A DNA stretch of 31,937 nucleotides, taken from positions 1 to 31,937 of the forward strand of contig DF237748.1 of the NCBI GenBank assembly GCA_000708835.1, given 5' to 3'. Every line of letters starts with the position of its first letter. The first letter of the stretch is position 1. The notes below the pieces were generated by a model. It saw nothing but the letters and a program-made list of their open reading frames with translations, had not been told where the DNA came from and ran no database searches. This stretch comes from Klebsormidium nitens. Lineage: Eukaryota; Streptophyta; Klebsormidiophyceae; Klebsormidiales; Klebsormidiaceae. The position numbers and the translations under genes are program-made. Below are positions 18,210-29,500 of this stretch, piece by piece.

Positions 18210-19912
18210 TCATGACGTCACATCCTGTCTTGACCAGTCTCCGCTTTTCCCGCCCGACTTGGTCTCAAGCTGGATATCTGAGATTACTATTGACTTCGAC
18301 ACTGCCTTACACATATCATACACTGTTAAGCTGGCTACCGAAGCTGCCGTCAATGCTTCCATCTCCACCCCTGTGGGGCCCCTCGTCTTCGCTTCCGCTT
18401 TGACTCTCACGCTCTGCAACTCGTGATCTAGTATTAACTCAACTTTCACTTTACTCAGCAGCAAATTATGACATAAGGGGATCAGATTTGCGGTCTGCTT
18501 GGCTGCATTGATTCCCGCTATTTGGGCCACAGTTAGTACATCTCCTTTGGCAATCTGATTCTTTGCAACCAAATCAAAAGCTTCCCTGCCGAGAAACACC
18601 CTTGCCGAAGCGACAGCCACCCGGGCAGTCTCATTCTTGTGACTGACGTCAACCATCGAAGCACGGCCGCTTGCGTCGACATGGGTCAGACCTGTTGATG
18701 AAGGACCACTGGGATTCGTTTCGCGATCCTTCGTTGCAGTGCTTTCACTGAATGCTGCCCCCCTTGACGCTTGAGAGAGGTGGTCGCCTGTAAGCTGCTC
18801 GCCAAATAGCGATGACATCTCCTGCAATAGAGGCGACAGTGAAGCTCTCAGTTGTAGTTGACTACCTTGCTTCATCTTCCTGACGCAACAGAAAGAAACC
18901 AGATAACCCACTAGATTAAACACGTGGCCTCCCTTGATACTAAACGCTAGAGGGTTTTGTCGTTTAGGAGCGAGAAGCGCCAATCGTGTGGCTGGAATAC
19001 GGGATTTGAATCGGCGAGTCCCAATTGTTTTCTGGAATACTTTGCTATCCCCAGTGCGCGAACTTGGTCGATAGGTATCGGCTCCCAAGAAGTGAGCACG
19101 GCCGTCCTTCGCATGGGTAATCTTTTTTTCGATTTCAGGTTTTGTCCATATTGTATGATGCTGATCTCAAATGTATAGAAACGACCCAGACAATAAGCAC
19201 AGCGCCCTCATCGGACAATCAATAGTACCATGGGCCGGTCCAGTTGCTTCTGATGTTGCCTTGTCATTGCAGCAACGTGCCTTTCACAAAGGCACGAAGG
19301 CACGAAGGCACATTTCAAGAAGAAATGTCAAGAAACAAGATGCAGGCGATACTCGGTTCGACAAAGACTATTTCTGGTTCGAGAAGGGCTGCCTTGGGGC
19401 TTCACAGACCAGAAAACAGCTGCCCTTACCTTGTTGAACTCCTCAACTGGGTCCTCAGGACTGGTCACCGCTGCGGAGGCATAGCTTCTGTGCATTCTGG
19501 GCGGTCGGAAGCTCTCCTGAGCTACCACTGCTTGACTGAAGCCCGCAATGGTAGTATCTTGTTGCAGGCCGACTGGACAGCTCAAAGCCTTGCGATGGCG
19601 GACAAGCACATCAGCAATCACCCAGTGCACTCCGCTGGACAGCCTGTCCTCTAATAAGCCTCCAGAATCCTGCCCCAAATGTCTGTGCGGTGATCTCCAG
19701 TCAGCCGTCTGTTTTTGAGCCCTTAATTCCTCTCCAACTTCTTTCTTACTTTCTTCCAGGCATCTGGGTTTCCACCATTCACCATTTGTTCTGCTTCCAC
19801 TTCTCTCCAGCACAGCAAGGCCGCATTCAGGAGGCGGGGAGGTCTTGAATGTTTCAAACTTCCTGAGCAGCACACCGCCTCTGCAGCTTATCGTTTTCCA
19901 GGGAGCTCGCAT
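18210..19912 (-). CDS. CNX3: Cyclic pyranopterin monophosphate synthase (MoaC/CNX3), two exons
   Basis: This enzyme turns 3',8-cyclo-7,8-dihydro-GTP into cyclic pyranopterin monophosphate in molybdenum cofactor synthesis; in plants it works in mitochondria. Exon 1 is 19912-19430 and exon 2 is 18821-18210, in phase 0, giving 364 residues. The donor is AACAAG|GTAAGG and the acceptor GCCTCTATTGCAG. The start ATG at 19912 lies in gccaccATGC, followed by a basic leader (MRAPWKTISCRGGVLLRKF) suited to a mitochondrial presequence. HRSYASAAVTS about 138-148 could hold the cleavage site, and the junction EEFNK|EMSSLFG fits plant CNX3. Catalytic-core motifs are present: MVDVS (217), AAKQT with Lys269, PLCH with His279, GVEMEAL with Glu314/Glu316, and DMCKA with Asp330/Lys333. 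A shorter protein from the downstream Met in HRSY is possible. The gene is head-to-head with NEMF. Confidence 0.92.
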
Positions 19913-20678
19913 GGTGGCGATTAGTCGGACCCCCGGACTACCAGCCAAAACATGGGTGCAATGCTGACCAGACTCAAAAAACTGTAGAATGGACGAATGA
20001 AGCTGCAAGTATGAGCTGGAGGCAGGGCTTCATTGATTGTGTATACTTGCACTTCCAGGTCCATGGCTTAACCGCTACGGCCTTATAAAAGAAATATACA
20101 TACATACATTGACCATGGACGCCGCCCCATCTGCAGCTCGTCTCTGCTGAGCACTAGAAGTAGTAGCACTGTGCAGCTCGTCTCTGCTGAGCACTAGAAG
20201 TACCGGTAGTAGCACTGGCAGTACTCCATGCCTCCGGTATGCTGGTCGAAGCCTATTAGGCTAAGGCAACCCGTAACCACTCTTCGAACCCGGCTGACAA
20301 TGACACTGTTCTAGAGCCCAGCTCCATACGGATCAAAGAATCGCAGGGGAGGTGTTGCTGCAGAACTGGGCTCTATCACATATTGGTCATTACCAACCGG
20401 ATCACTTAAACCCGCCCCTGGTTGAACTCGAGAACTCGAGGCCATATGCTTCAAACTTCAAGTCAGAACTCTGTTCAGAGCAAGAGAAGGGAGGTCCATC
20501 AGAACCTAGAGGGACGCTGAGCCTGCAGAGAAAAAAGGCACTACCTGACGGTGAAAGTCGAGGTTAAAGCAGGTTGTCTGAGCTAGGCGCCACCACCTGC
20601 GCCACCGGCAAATCCATCTTTCCTGATTGTGGTTGGAGGGCTTGTAAGCTTTGTCTGATTTGGATAAAGCTGGTGAAG
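19913..20678. promoter_or_regulatory. Head-to-head intergenic region between CNX3 and NEMF
   Basis: These 766 bp separate two divergent start codons, so they must hold both promoters and both 5' UTRs. I see no clear TATA box correctly placed for either gene. A 40-bp tandem duplication and a short TACA run (about 20090-20110) lie inside. No coding frame is convincing. Confidence 0.6.
20133..20215. repeat. Two-copy 40-bp tandem duplication
   Basis: The block GCAGCTCGTCTCTGCTGAGC followed by ACTAGAAGTA starts at 20133 and again at 20173. The two copies are identical over 30 bp, then both run into a GTAGTAGCACTG-like end. The near identity implies a recent duplication. Confidence 0.85.
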
Positions 20679-23600
20679 ATGGTGAAGGCTCGTATGACCA
20701 CCGCCGATGTGGCGGCAGAGATTGCATGCCTGCGGAGGCTGATTGGGATGCGTGTGGCGAATGTCTATGATCTCAACCCAAAGGTGATTGCTTATCAGAA
20801 ATTGAATGTTTCTTTGGTGACAGAGCAGTCAAAAGCTGGTATGCCATATAGAATTGAGACAGCGAGCGTTTTCTTACAGAAGACGTATTTGCGTGTTTGT
20901 TTGCATGTGCGCCGTTGCGTAGAGGGTGACAGGACCTTGCATGTTTGCCTCCGCTTTCCATCACATGAAAGCATTACACAGTCAGCCGCTTGACTGATCA
21001 TGCACGATGTTCAGAACATTGTGGGCCTTGACATTTGTTCTTAAGTAGTGCCACTGTCGAGACGTGGACAGCTGCATCTGGTGGTGGTTGCACAGCCAGA
21101 TGCTGGTGGTCGCATGTTTCGGCCTTCCTTTTCCTAAAGGGGGGATGGCCTCCTCTGGATCAACAATTTGAAGCAGTCCGGTTTTCAGATTATCCTGGAC
21201 GCTTGAAGCAAGTCCAAAGGACTTTGCGAAGAAATCATCAAGCCCTTTATGACTTCGTGCATGCCAGAATCGGGACACTAGCTGACCCCTTTGACGATGA
21301 GTACAGTGGAGCTGCGACGCGCAGTGGCATGAAGCAAGGCGGTGTCAGCTTGGACTGGAGGACCATTATTTAACAGCAGACTTATAAAGTACTCGCTTCA
21401 CCTTGTGCAGACGTACGTCGTGAAGCTGGCGCGCAGCGGGGGTGTGACTGGGAGCGGCGAGAGCGAGAAGGAGCTTCTCCTGCTGGAGAGCGGGGTCCGA
21501 TTGCACACCACCCAGTTTGCACGGGACAAGAGCAACACGCCTTCAGGGATCACGCTCAAGATCCGGAAGCACATCCGGACGAGGCGGCTGGAGGATATCC
21601 GGCAGCTCGGGGTGGACAGGGTAAGTCAAATGGGAAAGAGAAACGCATAAGGATGCGAATGAGTAGCTCAGGCTGAAGAGAGTGATAAATACGGGGAGGT
21701 TGGATCGGGACAGGTTGCTTTGGTTACGATTAGAGGGTATGCTTTGGACACTAAAGGTTGCTGTTTGGACCCTGCCTGAATATGATTTTACAGGGAGAGA
21801 CTTCCGTTACAAGATTACCACTTCTCTCTGATGCATTGGGCGTTGAGCCAGCTTTCAGGACTCTGTCTGTCACTTCCTTTTTCAGAACCCTTCCCTCGAA
21901 TGCTGCCTGTGGTTCATAGTCACGGCTTTCTGACCAGACCTACGCTTTTGTCCGACAATGAGCGCAGAGTAGATCTTGTAATCTCACCATAAGGCTTCTC
22001 AATGATGGTCAAAAAACCTTTGTTTCATCACCTGTTCATCAGGTGCGTAACCCAAACGGGTTTCAAATTCCAAGCGCATGCGCTCAGATCTTCATTCCTC
22101 AAGTTCCAAAGTCGTGATTTGCAGGTTATCGACTTCCAGTTTGGGCTGGGGGATCAGGCTCACCACCTCATCTTCGAGCTGTACGCCTCTGGAAACATCC
22201 TGCTAACCGACGCAGTCTACAACGTGCTGACGCTCCTCCGCTCTCACCGGGACGACGAGAAAGGGATATCCATGATGGCCAAGCACCGCTACCCAATCGA
22301 AACCTGTCGCCCGTTCCACCGGACCACTCTGGAGCAGATTACGGCGGCACTAGAGGGGGCAGGCGCACAAAATGAAACGGAAGGGCGCAGCGACAAAGTT
22401 GACGGAACTGGTACTGGAGAAGGAAAGGAGGGGGAAGCAGACAAGGGGGATAGGAAAGAGGGGAGCGGAAGCAGAAAAGAGAAGAAGGATGCGAAAGAGG
22501 GGAGTCCGACGCTGAAGGACGTTTTAGGGCAAGTGTTGGGATACGGGCCAACACTTTGTGAGCACTGCATTTTGGACGCAGGTCTAATACCCAGTTCGCG
22601 GGTTCTCGAACGAGGGGGAAAGTTGTCGGAGGCGCAAGTTGGGGAGCTTTTGGCCGCGGTAGCGAGGTTCGAAGATTGGTTGGAGCCGACGCGCGAGAAA
22701 CCGTCGGAGGGTTTCATCGTCTTCCAGCGGCCGAAGGCGCCGTCTGCAGTCGTTGTGAATGCAGAGAAGAGAGGAAAGAAGGGAAAGAAAGGAAAGGGTT
22801 CGGCGGCTGTTGCAGAGGACGTAGCGCCGGAACCGGAACAGAAGGAGCCTCTTAAAGCGACTACTGACACTGCGGCACCATCGGAGGCCTCGGCAGAAGG
22901 CAAGCCCGCGGACGGTGTCAAGGCGGACGGCCCCGTAAAGCTGTACGACGAGTTCACGCCGCTCCTTTTGAAGCAGCACGTGGGGCGGGAGTGGGTACGG
23001 TTCGAGACGTTCGATGCGGCGATGGACGAGTTCTTCAGCAAAGTCGAGGGGCAGAAGCTGGAGCAGCAGCAGAAGCAGCAGGAAGTGGCGGCGCTCTCGC
23101 GGCTCGACAAGATCAAGGCCGACCAGGTGAACTCTGAATCCTTTGCTTTTGGACCGTCAGACGATCCTTTCATCCTTAAGAAGTTCGGCTCTGTTTGACA
23201 AGATTCGCCGTCAGCGGCGGTTTTATCGAACAAGCTCGAGGTCGAGGTCGACTGAGGTAGATTTTGGCCGAGCCGTTACCAAAAGCCATCGATTGATGTC
23301 TTGAAGGGGTTCGATGGGTGCGCTTGTTTGTAGGCAAGATGCAAATGAGATAAGGGCTTCTTGATGTTCTTTGGCGAAAGTGAACGGTGACCAATTCATT
23401 CAAAACTTGAGCTCCTTGTAGTCGGTGAAAGCTCTCGATTACAGTCAAGAGGCTATTCAGGACGTCCCGCCCTGTGAAGTTTGTTGCCAGAGCGTTTGCT
23501 AGGCGAAGCTGGTCTCCCTGAGAGCAGATTGCTGAGGAGTCTTTTTAACAGCCTGCAGCCAATCAGAGTCCAAGCTGTCCAAGTGAGGCGAGTAAAGTGC

Positions 23601-26515
23601 GAGCAAGCAAAAAATGTTCAAGTACAGGAGCCTTTCGAGCCCTATATGCAAGGCTCATACGCTGTAACCGTGTCTCTTTGCAGACGAACTGCGCCAAAGC
23701 TCTTGAAGAGATTGCCGAACAGAGACGTGTCACCTAAACAGCAGCAAAGATACTGGACAAGCAGAGATGTATTACCTAACACAGCAGCAGAGATTCTGGA
23801 ATAGAAGATACTAAGACGTTTTGCTTTCCGTGCAGTCGAACCGGGTCCAAGCTCTCCAGGCGACTGTCGAGCAGAGCGTGCGCAAGGCGGAGCTGATCGA
23901 GTACAACCTGGATGAGGTCGATTCCGCCATCGGCGCCGTCCGTTCCGCCCTGGCCAACGGAATGGACTGGGCGGACTTGAAGCAGATGGTCAAGGAGGAG
24001 CGCAAGGCGGGCAACCCGGTCGCGGGGCTTATTCACAGCATGCAGCTCGAAAAGAACCAGATCACTCTGCTGCTGAGCAACAACCTGGACGATATGGTTG
24101 AGGAAGAGAAGACGCGGCCAGTAGACAAGGTGGGCTCACTCGATTGCACCGAGACTAGTCTTCTTCTTGACCTTCTGTTGCACAGGGTCTTAGTAGTCGG
24201 ATTTATGCGCTTATGACGAAGACGGTAAGGATTGTGATCATAACGGTGCTCTGGGGTTTGTTGCTAAACTTCCGTTTGCTTCGAGTGTGCTTCATCTGCC
24301 AAACCCAGATCGTGATGCGCGTGCTTGTGGACAGGACGGTAAGGAGCGTGTTCAGGGCAGTGTATGCACGGTTACTGCTCGGCTTTCAGGTTGCCGGTGT
24401 TTTGTGTTGGGTTTGAGCAATGTCGCTGCTTGGCATAGGTAAGCCTGTGTTCTAGGTTGGTTGTGCAAGATTTACGGCTTGGCATGAGGTCGCCCATCTT
24501 TTGGGTCGGGCGTGCAAAGTGAACCTCAACCCTCCAGGTCCTTGAAGTGGTCCACCGGGCTCGAGAAAACGGCCTATGTCAGGTTTCTCGTGCTTCTCTC
24601 TTTGGGTGCAACGCGCAGTCTGTTCTGCTTGATGCTCACAAGAGGAACCGTTCTTGGACCGCAGGTAGAAGTCGATATCTCTCTGTCGGCTTTCGCCAAT
24701 GCGCGGTTGCACTTTGACACCAAGAAGAAGCACGCCATCAAGCAACAGAAGACCGTCGACGCAACCGAGAGGGTAAGCGGAGCAAAGCGCAGCCTGTGTC
24801 GTTGTTGACCTTCGTGCCACCTGCTGTCTTTTCTCCCACCTCTTCATTCTGGTCTTTACTTTCTGCTTTTTAGCTGAAACGCGGATCGGTATCAGTCTTC
24901 CTGCTTCGACTATCGGAACGAACCGTACCCATGCCTTCTTGGTAAACTCATTGCTTGTCCGACCATCCCATCATGTGCCGACCTCAAATGAACTAGCATT
25001 TGATGTGAGGGACAGTGGCGTATAGTTTGGAAACGGCGGTCCGAATATGTATACTTTGCGTACCAAGGAGGTGTCCGGCTTTCTGTTTTCCTTTTTGGTG
25101 CACTATGGCGTCCTGCCTCTCTCTGCAAGTCTGCTGAGTCGTGAGTCAATCCCTGGCATGCGGGCTTTTGGGTCTGCGACACTGTGAGATCGCTTCGATA
25201 TGTCGGTTTCGGAAACCCGTCGCTGAAAAGCATCACGAATTCATCAGAGCAATAGAGCAATCCTTCTTAATTTGGTCCAAGAGTCGCAATCGGCTGCAGT
25301 CGTCCGTCACGTTTTCCGTCGTGCTTCTCACGCTCAACCGTCGAGTGTCAGCCTACCAAATGCCTGTCGCGCACCTTCATTCAGTTTAAGCGCAAATTCA
25401 GTTTACTGTGGCCCTTATGTTCATCATCCGTGACTTCACTTCATGCTTGCTCTTCTCTCCCGTCAGGCGCTCAAGGCCGCCGAGAAGAAGACCGCGGAGC
25501 AGCTGGCCCAGGTCCGCAGCATGGCCAAGCTGACGTCACTTCGCAAGGTGCACTGGTTTGAGAAGTTCCACTGGTTCGTCAGCAGCGAGAACTACCTGGT
25601 CCTGGCGGGGCGCGACGCGCAGCAGAACGAGCAGCTCGTGAAGAAGCACCTGGGGAAGGGCGACGTGTACGTACACGCGGACCTGCACGGGGCTGCCACG
25701 TGTATCGTCAAGAACGCGAACCCGGAGGCGCCGGTGCCACCGCTGACGTTGATCCAGGTGGGGCACTTTGCTAGTATCATTTGGAGGCTGTGTGGATGAA
25801 TTGGTGATTGTGGGGACTGTTGGAAGCACACAGGACTAGATGTGAAGTGCGCTCGTGGGAATGATGGTGTGTTGCAAAGAGTTACGGAGCGCCATGCTCC
25901 TTGCCAAGGACGTGGGAGTGAATATATGAGACTTTATGCTTCATGTGGGACGGCAGGTGGCTCGACGAAAGTTCCGAGTCTTATTCACTTGAGCAGGGAC
26001 CGGTTGTACGTCAGGTTGGGGGTCCTTCTCCTCTACTTTCTTGAAACCTCGAGGGACAGTACGCTCGCTTCTGGATCATGCAGCACGGACCTCTATTCCA
26101 GCCGCTTATGAAAAGTAACCTCGTAAGGCAACGTTTTCAGAGTAAGTAACGTGGTGAAGCAAAGATGTTGCGTCGTAAAGCAACCTTATCGCGTCGAGAT
26201 GCCCGATCGACAACCTGCACAAGCGCCAGATCTCCATCTCGATTGTCCACGCCAACCCTGCTGACTGGTGTGAATACCCCCTGCAGGCGGGGATCATGTC
26301 CGTCTGCCGCAGCTCCGCGTGGGACGCGAAGATCGTGACCAGCGCGTGGTGGGTGCATTCACACCAGGTGTCTAAAACGGCGCCCACCGGGGAGTACCTG
26401 ACGGTCGGGAGCTTCATGGTGCGCGGGAAGAAGAACTTCCTGCCGCCCAGCCCGCTCGTAATGGGCTTCGGGTTCCTGTTCCGGCTGGAGGAGAGCTGCC
26501 TGGCGGCGCATTTAG
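20679..26515 (+). CDS. NEMF: NEMF / Rqc2 (Tae2) homologue, ribosome-associated quality control factor; C-terminal exons not found
   Basis: NEMF/Rqc2 binds peptidyl-tRNA on stalled 60S subunits, helps recruit the Listerin/Ltn1 ligase and drives C-terminal tailing of the nascent chain. Seven exons are phase-consistent: 20679-20783, 21411-21620, 22125-23126, 23836-24129, 24665-24772, 25467-25757 and 26287-26515, giving 746 codons plus one base. The N-terminus [20 protein letters not shown] matches plant NEMF. Asp10 and the Asp104-Arg105 pair (QLGVDR) appear to match the residues yeast Rqc2 needs for tailing. Exon 3 (106-439) ends the NFACT-N domain and carries Lys/Glu-rich linkers. Exon 4 begins the coiled coil ([19 protein letters not shown]). 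Exons 6-7 hold the NFACT-R domain ([40 protein letters not shown]). The last donor is TTTAG|GTGAGT; without splicing, a stop follows two codons later. About 300 residues (acidic linker and NFACT-C) are missing from the window. Confidence 0.93.
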
Positions 26516-29500
26516 GTGAGTAATTGAGGGAAATAACATGGTTCTCGTCATGTCGATGTTTTTCGAGAGTCAAGCGCTTGAGACTGTCCGCTGGAAACCT
26601 TTGAGGTCCGATTTTGCGTTTCTGAGATTCTCGCTATGGTTCAAGAAACTTGTGGGCGTCCACTTTGCAGTCATTTGTTGTCCACCAACCTCCTCAAACA
26701 CCCATGAGGTTCTAGCAGATTGCGTAACGTTTCAGCTCAGCTGAGCTTTTTCTGCTGAGCGAGTGGACTGGTTGTCTGCGGTCATTCTCATAGGATGTTC
26801 CAGATTATCATTCGGTTTGTTTGTCCTAGTATTTGGCTCCTATCGATCTTGCTGTAAGTGAGTTGTCCTGGCTGGCAGAGACTTACCGCACAGCTGATCT
26901 TACACCATGTGAGCTTCGGAGTTCTATCAGCTTTTGACATTTTTGGCATACGTGAACAGCACTCGGCATGAATGGGCTCTGCCGTTGCCTGTCGAGCAAA
27001 ACGGCCTGCATTGTCTCTGAGCAGTACGTCTCAGATGATGAATTCCCTGCTTCGGGTTTGCTTTTCTAGTAGATTGATTTGCCCTTTTAACCTGACGACT
27101 GTTTAGTACCCGCTTGATAATAAAGGCTGAGACTATGCTGCAACCACAACCGAAACGGTTGATGAAGAATGATTCCATTTACAATTCCGTCACACTGGGT
27201 GTAATTCCTGAGGTGCCCTGGCCATAACGGTATTCGTTCCAGTTGAGGCTTAATTTCTTGCATCCTCCAGACTTTTATTGTTGGCGATGACGAGAGTTGG
27301 GCTGCCAATGTGGCAACTGTCTTGCGTTGTGAACCCGCAGAGACGCCAGACCAAGTAGTGCAAGAATTGCAATCTTCATTTTCGGCACATGAGCTCGTAG
27401 AAATGCATGTGTGATAAAACTGGGTGTCCATGAAAGATATGTTGTAATCCCCGTAGCAGCACGTGGTTCTCAATCTTATACCCTCCACAGCTCTCAGTCA
27501 AAACCTTTCACAGGGTGCTGCGGCATTCTATGGCAATTTTGATAGCAGACCTGTGGCAATCGTGCCAAGATCCCTTTCTTACGTCATCTTGAAGAAGTGC
27601 TGTTTGACTTAGTCGACTTACGGCCATGACGAGATATATATGGGTTGCTCTTCTGCAGCTCACAAACCTTTTGATCGTGAAGCTGTCGCCTTTGGAGTGG
27701 GTTTGACTTTATGGAGCTTTTCTTTTGTTCTTTTGTGTCAAGTAGTAGGTACCTCAAGAGTGTACGGCTTTAATACTGCGACACCGCTCCTATTGCCATG
27801 CGTCCCTTGATAAGTTTTCCCAACCAGAACGGTGATGGTATTGTAATGCTAGTAGCAAGCGTGTTGCCCACTTCTTGCTGGTTAGGAAGTTATTGACGTC
27901 ACTCGAGCGTTTGAGACGCTCGAAGAGAAGTGGGGTGAACCACAACGATTCTGAGGCCAGCTTTTGTTTCTATGATTGATGTGCCTGCACCTGAAAGGGT
28001 TTGTTCCGAGCCTGTGAATCGTACAAGGATTGATACATAGCCAGTCAAGACTGCCCATCTTGTGTGCTGAATAGACACTTTGGCCTCAGGCGAGCAACTC
28101 CAACAATTCAACATGCGGCCGTCCTAAAAGCTATGGAAATCGAATTTGTGCATGCCCGCGAGAAATTTCGTGAGCTTGTTTCTGAAGGACCAGAGTACAT
28201 TTGCTGCTCTTGTAATCAGTTGTGGTTTAAGAGGAGCGTGGTACGCGTGACGCCCTTGTTTTTCGATGGTGACAGCGTTTCGTTTGGCTAGGATAATAGG
28301 AGCGGGCTGGGCTACTCGTTTGCCCACTGCTAGAACGCTTACCTCGGATGGCGCAGCTCAGCCCACCGGTTCGAGCAAGACGTTAGGCTGCTTCATAAGA
28401 ATAGGGTGTCGTCGTTCTAGTTGTCGTTTGCAAGTCTGCAGCATTTAGATTCCATAAATAGCCTCTGTGACATGGTTGTTCGTGGCACCTCTTTGGAAGT
28501 TACAGTTCTTTGTCAGCTTTCTCATCGTCAAAGCCTACATCAGGGCGGTTCCGCTATGACGGTCCGCTTCGAATCAAGATTTGTTTCACACTTGTTAGGC
28601 GCTGCTGCTGTGGTGCCAGTGCTGGAAGGTTTTGCTGGTGGCCTTTAAGTTTCTCCGCACAACAGTACTTCCTTGCTCATAAAGCACGGTTTTCAAGTCA
28701 ATAAACCCACGGGTCCGCAAGATTCATCAAACATGTGTCCGCTTAATAGAGGCGCAGAAGTGTCATTATGTGGTTTTCTTTCTCCACTGTGCCAGCTTAC
28801 GCTAAATGCGTTCATTGCCCTTGTGCGCTTCCCAGCTTGTGTCTTGCTGAAGGATGCCGGAAGAGTGCAGACACGACAGTTCCTGCTTTTCTCCTCCACA
28901 CCTTTGCTCTGCGTGCCCTTATTGAACTTCAAGATGGAGTCAGCATTGGAAGACGAACTGGAAATTGCATGTGAGCTCCATGCTGGGGAGGAGAGAAGAA
29001 CCCGTTCCCTGGGCCTTGCGAAGCTCAGTTGTTCTTTACGGATACCTGAGGCCAGTCGCTATGCAAGTCTCTCAGGTAGTAAAAGAGTCGGTTCTCACAT
29101 CCAGCAATTGTGCCTTCCACATTCTACAGATCAATGATGCACGCGCATTGGAATGGTGATTGGTCGCGTAATTCTAGACTGTATCAGAGACGAATACGAC
29201 CTGTTTGTAAAGGACTGCGCTCTGTTGTTCCCAGAACCCAGGTCGGAGGCTCGATTAGTGAAAGCGGATCCTTGGCAGAACCGCAAAATGGCACACTGTC
29301 CTTAGACCGAAACGCTGTAGGCGCTCTGTGGAACCGCCAACAACGCAGTCGTGCTTGATGTGTTGGCCTTTCTAGTATGCCAGCGAGGAATTCTCTTTCT
29401 TTCTATCGCTGGTCAAGTTGCGGCCAAGAAGTATGGACATGGGCTGCTTGTCCCAAGCCTGCGCGCCGCTTCACGAGCTGAGCTGCCGCTACAATAAACA

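Noticed and set aside
18822-19088. A longer continuous reading frame (292 codons) for the MoaC protein extending upstream to 19088
   Set aside because: It starts with TTG, not ATG, and passes through a good acceptor (GCCTCTATTGCAG) at 18822. The plant-like leader and the sequence ending EEFNK are in a separate exon at 19430-19912 that joins in phase. The extension is intron read-through.
20250-20300. A possible tRNA-like B box (TTCGAACCC) near 20284
   Set aside because: No matching A box or cloverleaf could be built on either strand.
22289-23233. 314-codon minus-strand frame opposite NEMF exon 3
   Set aside because: It is Ser/Phe/Pro-rich antisense of the Lys/Glu-rich NEMF linker. NEMF exon 3 aligns with a known family, so this is a shadow.
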